A stretch of DNA of 64,000 nt. Source: Kutzneria chonburiensis. GTDB taxonomy: Bacteria; Actinomycetota; Actinomycetes; Mycobacteriales; Pseudonocardiaceae. The position numbers were made by a program, and so were the translations under genes. The DNA is taken from positions 7,998,001 through 8,062,000 of the forward strand of contig NZ_CP097263.1 of NCBI RefSeq assembly GCF_028622115.1. Direction: 5' to 3'. This document shows positions 7,541 to 16,564 of this stretch, piece after piece. How positions within the stretch are numbered: the stretch's first letter is position 1; the number at the start of each line of letters is the position of its first letter. The notes under the pieces were generated by a model that saw only the letters and a program-made list of their open reading frames with translations, did not search any database and was not told where the DNA came from.

Positions 7541-9247
7541 CTACGGGCCCGGTGGCGCGGCCCCGGGGCTGGGGCGCTGGTAGCTGGGCCGGGTGACCGG
7601 ATCGGACTTGAGCGGCCGCCGACGGCCGAGCCACGGCAGCAGCGTGCTGTCCCGGTTGACCATGACGGTCTGCGCCAGCCCGGCGGCCAGCAGCAGTCCG
7701 ACAACGGCGAAGCCGATCCAGTACTGGGCCGGCAGCAGCACGCCCAGCGCGCCGCCGAACACCCAGCCGAACTGGAGGATGGTCTCGGACCGTCCGAACG
7801 CCGACGCCCGCGACTCCTCGGGCAGATCGTCCTGGATGGTGGCGTCAAGGCTGATCTTGGCCAGGGCGCTGCCGACCGCACCGACCAACGCCAACGCGAC
7901 CACGGTGGGCACGCCGGGGATCAGCGCGGCGACGACGGTCATGCCGAGAATGGCGCTCAACGCACCGATGATCACTTGGTCGGGGCGGCCGAACTGTAGG
8001 CGCGCGCCGATACCGTTGCCGAGGAAGTTGCCCAGCCCGGCGGCCGCGCCGATCATGCCGAGCAGCAGGATCTGTTCGAACGGGGCGTGGTCGCGCTCGG
8101 TCTGCGCCTTGATCACGAACGCTGCGAACAGCGTGAGGAAGCCGGTCAGCACGCGAATGGTGCCGTTGCCCCACAACGCCATCACGACCTGACGGCCCAG
8201 CGGCTGCCGGGTCTGCTGCTTCGGCTGGGCCCGCAGCGAGGTCGGCACCTCGCCCTCGGTCACCTCGACCCAGGCCGGAATTCGCAGGCACAGCACGGCA
8301 TTGGCGACACACAGAATGGCTGTGAACCACAACGCGCCGGGGGAGTTGAACAGCTTGGCGAAGCCGACCGCGACCGCGCCGAACACACCGGCCGCGGCGA
8401 GGCCGAACACGGTGAGCCGGGCGTTGGTCTTGACCAGGGTGATGTCCGGCGGCAGCACGCGCGGCGTGACGGCGGCCTTGAGCACGTTGAACGACTTCGA
8501 CAGCACCATGGTGCCCAGCGCCGCCGGGTACAGGCCCCAGTCGTCGAAGTGCAGCGCCATCACCACGGCCAGCAGCGCCTGCCCGAAGCACGAGATGGCC
8601 AACGCCAGCCGCCGTCCGTGCTGGATGCGGTCCAGCATGGGGCCGATGACCGGCGCGATCACGGCGAACGGCGCGACAGTGATCAACAGGTACAGCGCGA
8701 CCTTGCCCTGGCTCTCGCCGGTCGCGGCCGAGAAGAACAGGGTGTTGGCCAGCGCGACCGCCAGCGTGGCGTCGGTCGCGTAGTTCATCATCACGGCCCA
8801 CGTGAGCGCCGCGAGCCCGGACTGGTCGGCGCCGTCGGCGTGCAGGGCCCGCCGGAACGCGTCGACGCCGCGCTGCCCGAGCTGCCGGCTGCGGAACATC
8901 GCGACCCGGGTCACGGTCAGCTTCTTCGGCGTGCGGGGCCCGCTCGTCGGCTGCTCAGGCGGCACGAACCGGTGCTCCTGCTGCGGAGGCGGGGGCGGCG
9001 GGCTCTGCCGGCGCGTCTGCTCCTCGTAGCGTGGACGCTCCTCATAGCGCGGGGCCGTGCGATAGGTCGGCGGCTCCTGCCCCTCCTCCTGCCACGGGTA
9101 CCGCGGCATCGGCCGCGTCGGCGGCTTGGGCGCGCGCGACCACTCGGCCACCAGGTCCGGGTCGTTCTGCACGGACTCCTGGCGCCGTCTGCTGCCCCCG
9201 CTCCAGCCGCGACGGGCCCGGCCGGGGTCGGAGTGATCGGCGGTCAC
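7541..9247 (-). CDS. MFS transporter with Pro-rich cytoplasmic N-terminus
   Basis: 568 residues. The first ~125 are charged and Pro/Arg-rich (runs of Pro near residue 83), without membrane segments. The remainder shows the 12-helix MFS pattern with a short DRIQHGRR loop between helices 2 and 3. Family relatives in Pseudonocardiaceae have the same disordered head. Substrate unknown. The next gene on the same strand (DUF2771) starts 12 bases downstream, so these are likely co-expressed. Confidence 0.88.
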   Translation of the reverse strand: MTADHSDPGRARRGWSGGSRRRQESVQNDPDLVAEWSRAPKPPTRPMPRYPWQEEGQEPPTYRTAPRYEERPRYEEQTRRQSPPPPPPQQEHRFVPPEQPTSGPRTPKKLTVTRVAMFRSRQLGQRGVDAFRRALHADGADQSGLAALTWAVMMNYATDATLAVALANTLFFSAATGESQGKVALYLLITVAPFAVIAPVIGPMLDRIQHGRRLALAISCFGQALLAVVMALHFDDWGLYPAALGTMVLSKSFNVLKAAVTPRVLPPDITLVKTNARLTVFGLAAAGVFGAVAVGFAKLFNSPGALWFTAILCVANAVLCLRIPAWVEVTEGEVPTSLRAQPKQQTRQPLGRQVVMALWGNGTIRVLTGFLTLFAAFVIKAQTERDHAPFEQILLLGMIGAAAGLGNFLGNGIGARLQFGRPDQVIIGALSAILGMTVVAALIPGVPTVVALALVGAVGSALAKISLDATIQDDLPEESRASAFGRSETILQFGWVFGGALGVLLPAQYWIGFAVVGLLLAAGLAQTVMVNRDSTLLPWLGRRRPLKSDPVTRPSYQRPSPGAAPPGP

Positions 9248-9267
9248 CCCTCAATCCTGCCGCACTC

Positions 9268-10014
9268 TCAGTCCTCGCGTACGAACCTCACCCGGTAAAC
9301 AAGGGGCCAGCGTTTGCCGGTGACCAGGAACTCGCCGGCCGCCGGGGCCACCGAGATGCCGTTGAGCACGTCGTCAGGGGTGGTGTCGTCCTTCGGACCG
9401 AGCGCCGACAGGTCGGCCACGCCCTGCACGGCGCCGCTGCCCGGATCCACCCGAATGATCGTCTTGGTCGGGTACACGTTGGCCCACACCGAGCCGTCCG
9501 CGCACTCCAACTCGTTCAGCTGGCCCTGGTAGTCGACCTGCACGTGCCCGGTCACGGCGAACGTCTTCGGGTCGCGGAAGGTCAGCAGCGAGGTCCCGTC
9601 GCTCATGATCAGCCGCTTGCCGTCGTAGCAGAGGCCCCAGCCCTCGTCCTGGTAGGACGCGGTGCTCAGCTGCTGGAGCGTGCTCCGGTCGCGCAGCATG
9701 GCCACGTTCTGCTGCCAGGTCAGCTGCCAGATCCTGTCCCCGACCACGGCGATGCCCTCGCCGAAGTACTCGGCCGGCAGATCGACGCTCTTGAGCACCT
9801 TTCCGGTGCCCGGGTCGACCGCGCGCAGGGTGGACGAGCCCTGTAGGCCGGTGCTCTCGTACAGCACACCGTCGGCCAGCTCGTAACCTTCCGTGAAGGC
9901 CGAGGTGTCGTGCGTGACCGTGCCGAGCACCTCGACCCGCAGTTTTTCCGGCCCGCCGGGCGCGGCGCAGCCCGTGAGCAACACCACGGCAAGTAACAGC
10001 GGGGCTGCGCGCAT
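9268..10014 (-). CDS. Glutaminyl-peptide cyclotransferase, lipoprotein
   Basis: 248 residues from ATG 10014: signal MRAAPLLLAVVLLTGC with lipobox, then the five-bladed propeller of plant/bacterial-type glutaminyl cyclase (HDTSAFTEGYELADG, ESTGLQGSSTLRAVD, YFGEGIAVVGDRIWQLTWQ, LNELECADGSVWANVY, DVLNGISVAP). The enzyme turns N-terminal glutamine into pyroglutamate and releases ammonia, here on the outer face of the membrane. The frame is open to 10218, but that part overlaps the divergent gene and lacks coding character. Confidence 0.9.
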   Translation of the reverse strand: MRAAPLLLAVVLLTGCAAPGGPEKLRVEVLGTVTHDTSAFTEGYELADGVLYESTGLQGSSTLRAVDPGTGKVLKSVDLPAEYFGEGIAVVGDRIWQLTWQQNVAMLRDRSTLQQLSTASYQDEGWGLCYDGKRLIMSDGTSLLTFRDPKTFAVTGHVQVDYQGQLNELECADGSVWANVYPTKTIIRVDPGSGAVQGVADLSALGPKDDTTPDDVLNGISVAPAAGEFLVTGKRWPLVYRVRFVRED

Positions 10015-10069
10015 CTCAAGAGCGTGACACGTGTGCATCGGTGTTCCACGCGTGCGGCACAATCGACGG

Positions 10070-10825
10070 GTGACCGCACCGACCACCAGTGAGCAGCACC
10101 CGAATCCGGTCCTCGCATCGGTTGTCGAGCTGGCCAGGGCCGCCGCCCAGCAGGAGGCCGGCGACGAGCCGATCGGCCCGCACTCCGGCGTCCTCGCCGA
10201 GGACGAGGCGTCGGTCACACACCTGTTCGAGGCGTCGCACCCCGGCTACGACGGCTGGCGCTGGGCCGTGACCATCGCGACCACCGGTGGCGACGAGGAC
10301 CCGGTGACGATCAGCGAGGTCGTGCTGCTGCCCGGGCCCGACTCGCTGGTGGCTCCGGACTGGGTGCCGTGGGGCGAGCGCGTGCGCGCCGGCGACCTCG
10401 GCGTCGGCGACCTCATGCCGACCACCCCGGACGACCCGCGGCTGGCGGCCGGCTACCTGGAGTCCGACGACCCGGCGGTGGAAGAGGTGGCCCGCGAGGT
10501 CGGCCTCGGCCGCGTGCGGGTGCTGTCCCGGTTCGGCCGGCTGGACTCGGCCCGCCGCTGGGAGGGCAGCGACTTCGGCCCGCGCAGCGACATGGCCCGC
10601 AGCGCGCCCGGCCGCTGCGGCACGTGCGGCTTCTACCAGCAGATCGCCGGCAGCCTCGGCGCCGCGTTCGGCGTCTGCTCCAACGAGATCACGCCGGCCG
10701 ACGGCCACGTCGTGCACGTGGAGTACGGCTGCGGCGCGCACTCCGAGGCCGAGGTGGACACCGGCTCGCCGGTGCCCGTGGCCGAGCTGGTGTACGACGA
10801 CGCGGAACTCGAAGTCGAGCAGTGA
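10070..10825 (+). CDS. DUF3027 protein with Cys motif
   Basis: 251 residues from GTG 10070. The C-terminal half has CGTCGFYQQ, VCSNEITPADG and YGCGAHSE, a Cys set that could bind zinc. The N-terminal half is acidic. DUF3027 is confined to actinobacteria and is of unknown function. Its stop overlaps the start of the sacsin-like ATPase by 4 bases (GTGA), so translation is coupled and the two proteins may act together. Confidence 0.88.
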   Translation: MTAPTTSEQHPNPVLASVVELARAAAQQEAGDEPIGPHSGVLAEDEASVTHLFEASHPGYDGWRWAVTIATTGGDEDPVTISEVVLLPGPDSLVAPDWVPWGERVRAGDLGVGDLMPTTPDDPRLAAGYLESDDPAVEEVAREVGLGRVRVLSRFGRLDSARRWEGSDFGPRSDMARSAPGRCGTCGFYQQIAGSLGAAFGVCSNEITPADGHVVHVEYGCGAHSEAEVDTGSPVPVAELVYDDAELEVEQ

Positions 10826-13773
10826 GCGATTTCGGCGTCACCGACCTGCGTACTTCCGTCCTCCAGGCCTGGCGCGGCTCGCCGACCCGGTTCCGTGAGG
10901 ACGCGAATGCCGAAGAGGACCTGCGCCTCGGCGGCTACCGCGACCGGCTCCTGGTCGAGCTGGCCCAGAACGCCGCGGACGCGGCCGAGACCGGCGGCGT
11001 GCTGCGACTGTCCGTTGTGGACGGTGAGCTGCGCGCGGCCAACACCGGCGCGCCGCTGACCGAGGCCGGGGTGGCCGCGCTCGCTTCGTTACGGGCGAGC
11101 GCCAAGCGGGGCGCCCGTACCGTCGGTCAGTTCGGCGTCGGCTTCGCCGCCGTGCTGGCCGTTTCCGACGAGCCGCGCGTGGTGTCGACGACCGGTGGCG
11201 TGGCGTTTTCCGCGGCCCGGACCCGAGAACTCGTCGGCGATCTGCCCGAGGTGGCCGAGCGTGACGGCGCGGTCCCGGTGCTGCGCTTGGCTTGGCCGCT
11301 CGCCGACGACGAGCCGTCGGTGCCCGAGGGCTTCGACACCGAGGTGCGGCTGCCGCTGCGCCCGGAGGTCGACGCGGCCGAGCTGCTGGCCGAATGTGCC
11401 GCGGAGGCCCCGGATCTGCTGATCGCCCTGCCCGGGCTGAGCCGGATCGAGGTCGGCGAGCAGGCGTGGTGGCGTGAGGACAACGAGGACGGCACGGTCG
11501 TGCTGCACGGCCCGACCGGGCGCGTGCGCTGGCTGCTGCGTCGCTCGTCCGGCGAGCTCGACGCTTCCGTGGTCGAGGGCCTTGGCGTCGAGGCGCGGCA
11601 GCGGCCCGAATGGGTCGTGTGCTGGGCCGTGCCGCTCGACAGCGAGGGTGTGCCGCGTCCGCTCGACGAGGATGTGCTGCATGCGCCGACGCCGACCGAC
11701 GAGCGACTTTCCTTGCCTGCCAGGCTGTTGGCCACGATTCCGGTCGAGGCGTCCCGTCGGCGGCTGATGCCCGGTGCCGCGGCCGACGCCGTGTTGGCCG
11801 CCGCCGCGCGGGCGTACACCGACCTGGTGTTGGCCGTGCAGCCGGAGCATCGGACGCTGCTGGTGCCGTTGCCGGACTTTCCCAAGTCCGAAGTGGATGG
11901 TCAGCTGCGAGCGCTGCTGATCTCCGAGTTGCGCACCTCGGTGTGGCTTCCGTTGCAGGAAGGCGGTTTCGGCACCCCGGCCCGGTCACGGGTGTTGGAC
12001 GTGCTCGCCCCGTCGCTGGCCGACATGCTCGCGGACATCGTGGACGGCTTGGCCAGGGCCGAGCTCTCCGGCGTGCAGCACGCACGACAGCTTGCGGCGC
12101 TTGAGGTTCCGCGGCTGCGGCTGGCCGAGGTCTCGGCGATCGTCTCCGGTCAGGACCGCGATCCGGCGTGGTGGGCTCGGTTCTACGCGGCGCTCGATCC
12201 CGTGGCGGAGCTGGATTCCACCGCCCGCGAGGAGCTCGGCAACCTGCCCGTGCCGTTGATCGACGGCCGTACCGTCACCGGTCCGCGGGACGTGCTGCTG
12301 CCCGACTTCGACCAGGAGACTCTGGCCGAACTCTCCACAATGGACGTTACTGGGCTGCGGGTCGCGCATCCCGATGCCGTGCACCGGTTGTTGGAACGCC
12401 TCGGCGCGCGGCCGGCCGGCCCGGCCGACCTGTTGGACGCCATGCGGACCGCCGTCGAGCGGAGCATGGACGACGCCGAGTCCGGTGTGGACACCACGTC
12501 GCTGGTCGACACCGTGCTGTGGCTCACCGAGTCCACCGGCGCGCGGCGGGGCGAGCGGCCGTGGTTGGGCACCCTGGCGTTGCCCGATTCCGACGGCGAG
12601 TTCCGGCACGCCGACGAACTGATCCTGCCGTCCAGTCCGCTGCGTTCCGTCTTCGACGAGGACGTGATCGGCAAGGACTCGCCGCTCGGTGTCCTGGCCG
12701 ACGAGCTCGCCTCGCGGTGGACGCCCGACGTGCTCGCCGCTGTCGGCGTGATCGACTCGTTCGTGGTCGTCTTCGACGACTCGCCCGGCGGCCCCGATCA
12801 CGAGCTGGCCGACGAGGAGACGTGGTGGGCCGCCATCGACGGCGACCTCAACCCGCCGTCCACCTTCTCCGGCGTCCGCGATCTCGATCTTGTCGCCGAC
12901 GACAGGTGGCCCGACGCCCTGCGCCTGTTGGCGGCGGAACCCGAGACGTGGCAGGCCATTCTGCTGCCCGGCGGCTACACCTCGTGGTGGCTGGCCCGCA
13001 ACGCCCGTCTCGCCGGCGCTTCGCCGCGCTCTTGGCGTCTGCCCGACGCCGACGCCCTCGTCGGCCTCTACGACCCCATTCCCGAGGTCGGCGTTCGCAC
13101 CGATCTGTTGGCCGCCATCGGCGTTCGCGACTCCTTGGTCGTCACCGATGTCGCCGACGTCACCGATGTCTTGCAGCGCTTGGGTGATCCCGCCCGCGCC
13201 GTCCCTTCCGGCGTCGCCATGCGGGCCCATGGCGTCTTGGCCGAGGCCGTCCGCTCCGGCGCCATCGACGCCGGCGACGTCGAACTCGACGAGCGCGTCC
13301 GGGCCCTCTCCGGCGCTTCCGTCTCCGGTGAGCAGACCGTCGTGCTCGATTCCCCTTGGCTGCTCGCCGCTTTCACCCCCGACCAGGTCGTCGCCGCCGA
13401 CCCCGACGACGCCGAGCCCCTCGCCGAGCTCCTCGACCTCCCCCTGGCCGCCGACGAGGTCGATGCCGACGCCCTCATCGGCAACGGCCAGCCCGTCAGC
13501 TGGTCCGACCTCGGCGCCGTGGTCGCCGCCTCCGAGCTCCTCGACCGCCCCGTCCCCGACGGCCTCGTTGTCGTCTACGACGAGCTCGCCGTTCGTCGGG
13601 GCGACACCCGCTACCACGTGGCGTGGTGGGTCACCGAGGACGGCGTCATCCACGCCGAGGACACCCCCGCCGGCCTCTCCCGGGCGCTGGCGTGGGCCGT
13701 CGACCGTTGGCACGACCGCCACCTGTTGGCCGCCTTGTTGGACGACCCCACCGCGGCCACCTACCTGTCGTGA
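10822..13773 (+). CDS. Sacsin/Hsp90-like ATPase (HATPase_c) protein
   Basis: 983 residues. The first ~230 form a GHKL ATPase: LVELAQNAADAAE (the Asn motif that holds Mg2+), ANTGAPLTEAG, GQFGVGFAAVLAVSDEP (lid/G box). The remaining ~750 residues are acidic, helical and unlike any domain I recognise. Proteins annotated as sacsin N-terminal ATPase-like are chaperone-like, and substrate and role in actinobacteria are unknown. Start is GTG 10822, overlapping the DUF3027 stop. The last third is very rich in C at third positions, so long shadow frames appear on all strands. Confidence 0.9.
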   Translation: MSDFGVTDLRTSVLQAWRGSPTRFREDANAEEDLRLGGYRDRLLVELAQNAADAAETGGVLRLSVVDGELRAANTGAPLTEAGVAALASLRASAKRGARTVGQFGVGFAAVLAVSDEPRVVSTTGGVAFSAARTRELVGDLPEVAERDGAVPVLRLAWPLADDEPSVPEGFDTEVRLPLRPEVDAAELLAECAAEAPDLLIALPGLSRIEVGEQAWWREDNEDGTVVLHGPTGRVRWLLRRSSGELDASVVEGLGVEARQRPEWVVCWAVPLDSEGVPRPLDEDVLHAPTPTDERLSLPARLLATIPVEASRRRLMPGAAADAVLAAAARAYTDLVLAVQPEHRTLLVPLPDFPKSEVDGQLRALLISELRTSVWLPLQEGGFGTPARSRVLDVLAPSLADMLADIVDGLARAELSGVQHARQLAALEVPRLRLAEVSAIVSGQDRDPAWWARFYAALDPVAELDSTAREELGNLPVPLIDGRTVTGPRDVLLPDFDQETLAELSTMDVTGLRVAHPDAVHRLLERLGARPAGPADLLDAMRTAVERSMDDAESGVDTTSLVDTVLWLTESTGARRGERPWLGTLALPDSDGEFRHADELILPSSPLRSVFDEDVIGKDSPLGVLADELASRWTPDVLAAVGVIDSFVVVFDDSPGGPDHELADEETWWAAIDGDLNPPSTFSGVRDLDLVADDRWPDALRLLAAEPETWQAILLPGGYTSWWLARNARLAGASPRSWRLPDADALVGLYDPIPEVGVRTDLLAAIGVRDSLVVTDVADVTDVLQRLGDPARAVPSGVAMRAHGVLAEAVRSGAIDAGDVELDERVRALSGASVSGEQTVVLDSPWLLAAFTPDQVVAADPDDAEPLAELLDLPLAADEVDADALIGNGQPVSWSDLGAVVAASELLDRPVPDGLVVVYDELAVRRGDTRYHVAWWVTEDGVIHAEDTPAGLSRALAWAVDRWHDRHLLAALLDDPTAATYLS

Positions 13774-13887
13774 GCGTCCGGGCCGTCATCCGGCATCTGT
13801 CCACCCCGGACATCGACCCGGACACCTAAAGTGGCGGAGAAGCTCAGCCGCTACGGCCTCTGGGAGTTCGAGGACTACACGGCGTAG
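13770..13887 (+). pseudogene. Remnant resembling an Imm8-family immunity gene
   Basis: Two short pieces lie back to back. GTG 13770 starts SVRAVIRHLSTPDIDPDT and stops at 13829. A second piece in another frame, 13831-13887, reads VAEKLSRYGLWEFEDYTA and stops. Together they match, from memory, the head and tail of Imm8-like immunity proteins, with the middle (probably about 80 codons) deleted at about 13828. The start overlaps the ATPase stop by 4 bases. Family call by eye only. Confidence 0.5.
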
Positions 13888-13925
13888 GTGCCACGGCTGT
13901 CCTCTTGCCGACCTTCGTGTGGATC

Positions 13926-14072
13926 AGCGGCTTCGCCCGCCCGTTGCCGGTTTCGGTGTGGCGGTGTCGCCCGCCCCACTTCGGTGTGTCGGTATCGATC
14001 GGCTGCCGGCAGGCCGAGGTGGGGTGGGCAACGCCGCCGCCCCACGGCCGGCAACGGGCGGGCGAATCCGCT
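13926..14072. repeat. Nested palindromic element
   Basis: Outer arms of 25 bases (13926-13950 and 14048-14072) pair with one mismatch. Inner arms of 19 bases (13966-13984 and 14014-14032) pair with three mismatches, all of which become G-U pairs in one RNA strand. The element fills much of the 13888-14169 gap, in which I see no convincing gene. It may be a MITE-like insertion or a structured transcript. Confidence 0.65.
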
Positions 14073-14169
14073 TTCACGTTCTACGCATCGCAGCCCCCAC
14101 GATCGGGTGGTCTGTCTTCTCGCGGCCCATGCCTCAGCAGGGCACCGCTACGTCGTAAAGGCCCGCCAA

Positions 14170-14391
14170 GTGCGTCCGACCAGGCATTTTTCGACACAGC
14201 GACCCATTTCGTGGTCGATCTGCCTTGAAGTCAAGGGGGCTGAGCTTTGCGACGTCGGACGTCACACAGTGTGGGGTTGTCCCTGTGGTCACCACGAGGC
14301 CCCGCTGCCACGCCACAGGGAGATCACCGCAGGCGTTGTCAATTCCATCGACGATCAGATGACCTGCCCAGGGAAGGGGTGGCTCCAGTGA
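14170..14391 (+). pseudogene. HicA-like toxin, N-terminus damaged
   Basis: The C-terminal 45 residues are convincing: GRHTVWGCPCGHHEAPLPRH (with the HicA-type His), then REITAGVVNSI and KGWLQ at the stop, which overlaps the next start by 4 bases. HicA toxins are small RNases. Upstream the frame reads poorly, while another frame supplies SALKSRG just before AELCDVGRH. One extra G in the run at 14234-14238 would join them. No clear start codon is found and the given left edge is only the first GTG in frame. Confidence 0.55.
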
Positions 14392-14708
14392 AGACGTTCG
14401 ACGCGGTTGCGACACGCGAAGGCAAGTGGTGGGTCGTCCAGGTCGAGGGCGTGGGGGCCACGCAAGGCCGGACCGCCGACGAGGCCGAGCAGATGGCTGT
14501 CGATCTTGTGGTCGCCATGCTTGGGCTTGAGGCCCATGAGGTGGACGTGACCATCGACTTCCACCTTCCTGGCGATGGCGGCAAGCAGGTGGCCGAAGCG
14601 TGTGAAGCGCACTGCAAGGCGTCAGTGGCCATGGAGGCCGCAGCGGTCAAGCCGGCCCTGATCAACGGCAAGACGGGCGCGGTGGTCGCGCCGAACGGTC
14701 GGCGCTGA
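14388..14708 (+). CDS. HicB-like antitoxin
   Basis: 106 residues from GTG 14388. The partial RNase-H-like HicB fold is visible: FDAVATREGKWWVVQVEGV, ATQGRTADEAEQMAVDLVVA, then a strand EVDVTIDFHLP and a helical tail. HicB proteins cover the HicA active site and usually repress their own operon. No added DNA-binding domain is visible. The 4-base overlap with the toxin-like frame supports an operon. If the toxin gene is truly broken, this is an orphan antitoxin. Confidence 0.7.
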   Translation: MKTFDAVATREGKWWVVQVEGVGATQGRTADEAEQMAVDLVVAMLGLEAHEVDVTIDFHLPGDGGKQVAEACEAHCKASVAMEAAAVKPALINGKTGAVVAPNGRR

Positions 14709-14793
14709 TCATCACATGCGACGACGACCGGCCCGTTGCCGACAAGCCGATCGCCGACCCCGAACGGCTGAACTCCACCGAAATCGGACCGCT

Positions 14794-15075
14794 CTAAAGC
14801 AGCCCCTCCTGGGCGGTGCGGGAGCCGCGGCGGGCGGCGGAACGCTGCCAGCGGAAGACGCCGTAGCCGACGAAGCCCAGGCCGAAGCCGGCCAGGCAGG
14901 ACCAGGTCCACATGGCCGGGGCGCCGACGATGAGCATGACGACGAAGGCCACCAGGAAGGCCAGGGTGCCGACGATGACCACCGGCACCGGGTCGGTGAG
15001 GGCGCGCGGCAGCGGCGGCGGGGTGGGAGCGGCAACCAACTCGTTACCGGGCTCCTCTTTGGACTTGTCGGCCAC
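14794..15075 (-). CDS. DUF2530 two-helix membrane protein
   Basis: 93 residues: Pro-rich start (PPPLPRALTDPVPV), two membrane helices (VVIVGTLAFLVAFVVMLIVG; WTWSCLAGFGLGFVGYGVF) and a basic tail RWQRSAARRGSRTAQEGLL, which is the DUF2530 signature. Function unknown. Divergent from the purine permease with only 20 bases between starts, so regulatory signals must overlap. Confidence 0.88.
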   Translation of the reverse strand: MADKSKEEPGNELVAAPTPPPLPRALTDPVPVVIVGTLAFLVAFVVMLIVGAPAMWTWSCLAGFGLGFVGYGVFRWQRSAARRGSRTAQEGLL

Positions 15076-15095
15076 GTCAGGCAGGCTACCGCCAC

Positions 15096-16547
15096 ATGAG
15101 GGCGAACGCGCTTGACCAGTTCTTCAAGATCAGCGAACGCGGCTCGTCGGTGGGCCGGGAGGTCCGCGGCGGCCTGGTGACCTTCGTCGCGATGGCCTAC
15201 ATCGTCGTGCTGAACCCGCTGATCATCGGCAGCTTCTCGGCCAGCGATCCGGGCGCGCACAAGGACGTGCTGGGCGGCATCCTGCCGGTCCCGCAGGTGG
15301 CGGCGGTCACGGCCCTGGTCGCGGGCCTGATGACGATCCTGATGGGCCTGCTGGCCAACTACCCGTTCGCCCTGGCCACCGGCCTCGGCCTGAACAGCCT
15401 GGTCGCGGTGACGATCGCGCCGCAGGTGACCTGGCCGGAGGCGATGGGCCTGGTCCTGGTCGAGGGCCTGATCATCGTGCTGCTGGTCTTCACCGGTTTC
15501 CGGACCGCCGTGTTCAACGCGGTGCCGGCGGCGCTGAAGTCGGCCATCGCGGTCGGCATCGGCCTGTTCATCGCGCTGATCGGCCTGGTCGACGCCGGTT
15601 TCGTGCGCCGGCTGCCGGACGCCGACCACACCACGGTGCCGGTGGGTCTCGGCATCAACGGCTCGATCGCGTCCTGGCCGACGTTCGTCTTCGTGATCGG
15701 CCTGGTGCTGACCGGGATCCTGGTCGCACGCAAGGTCAAGGGCGCGATCCTGATCGGCGTGCTGGGCACGACGATCCTGGCCATCGTCATCGAGGCGATC
15801 TTCCACGCCGGCCCGTCCAACGGCACCAACCCGCTGGGCTGGGACCTGGGCTACCCGGCGCTGCCGCAGCAGGTGCTGGGCCTGCCGGACCTGTCGCTGG
15901 TCGGTCACGTCTCGTTCGGCGCATGGACCCGGCTGCCGGCGATCACCGTGCTGCTGCTGGTCTTCACGCTGGTGCTGGCCGACTTCTTCGACGCCATGGG
16001 CACGATGACCGGCCTCGGCAAGGAGGCCGGCCTGCTGCGCGAGGACGGCCAGCTGCCCAAGGTCGGCCGGGCGCTGTTCGTGGAGGGCCTGGCCGGCGCG
16101 GCCGGCGGCCTGGGCTCGGCCAGCTCGAACACGGTGTTCGTGGAGTCGGCCTCGGGCATCGCCGAGGGCGCGCGGACCGGCCTGGCCAACGTCGTCACGG
16201 GCGTGCTGTTCCTGCTGGCGATGTTCCTCACGCCGCTGTACCAGGTGGTCCCGGTCGAGGCGGCGGCCCCGGCCCTGGTGATCGTCGGCGCACTGATGAT
16301 CCGGCAGGCCAGCGGCATCGACTTCACCGACTTCCGGATCGCCCTGCCGGCCTTCCTGACCATCGTGGTGATGCCGTTCACGTACTCCATCGCCAACGGC
16401 ATCGGCGCCGGCTTCATCAGCTACGTGCTGCTGGCGGTGGCCACCGGCGGGGCCCGCAAGGTGCATCCGCTGATGTGGGTGGTGGCTGTGGCCTTCGTCG
16501 CGTACTTCGCGGTGGGCCCGATCGAGTCGGCCCTGGCCGGTAGTTAG
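15096..16547 (+). CDS. NCS2-family purine permease (AzgA-like)
   Basis: 483 residues, with about 14 hydrophobic segments and the AzgA-type start (FFKISERGSSVGREVRGGLV, MAYIVVLNPLIIG). Conserved elements include ATGLGLNSLVA and ADFFDAMGTMTGLGKEAGL in the region that forms the substrate site in this family. Relatives import adenine, guanine or hypoxanthine with protons. Its stop TAG lies next to the MarR gene and its dyad. Confidence 0.92.
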   Translation: MRANALDQFFKISERGSSVGREVRGGLVTFVAMAYIVVLNPLIIGSFSASDPGAHKDVLGGILPVPQVAAVTALVAGLMTILMGLLANYPFALATGLGLNSLVAVTIAPQVTWPEAMGLVLVEGLIIVLLVFTGFRTAVFNAVPAALKSAIAVGIGLFIALIGLVDAGFVRRLPDADHTTVPVGLGINGSIASWPTFVFVIGLVLTGILVARKVKGAILIGVLGTTILAIVIEAIFHAGPSNGTNPLGWDLGYPALPQQVLGLPDLSLVGHVSFGAWTRLPAITVLLLVFTLVLADFFDAMGTMTGLGKEAGLLREDGQLPKVGRALFVEGLAGAAGGLGSASSNTVFVESASGIAEGARTGLANVVTGVLFLLAMFLTPLYQVVPVEAAAPALVIVGALMIRQASGIDFTDFRIALPAFLTIVVMPFTYSIANGIGAGFISYVLLAVATGGARKVHPLMWVVAVAFVAYFAVGPIESALAGS

Positions 16548-16562
16548 TGAGGTATGCTAACT
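16543..16562 (+). promoter_or_regulatory. Promoter and dyad for a leaderless marR gene
   Basis: Inverted repeat GTTAG ... CTAAC brackets a good -10 hexamer TATGCT (16553-16558). The ATG follows 6 bases after the hexamer, which places transcription start at or near the A of the start codon, that is, a leaderless mRNA. The dyad is a candidate autoregulatory MarR site. Confidence 0.55.
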
Positions 16563-16564
16563 AC

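Noticed and set aside
10838-12085. Arg/Pro-rich 415-residue frame opposite the sacsin-like gene
   Set aside because: Shadow of the conserved ATPase gene; composition is that of a reverse-frame artefact.
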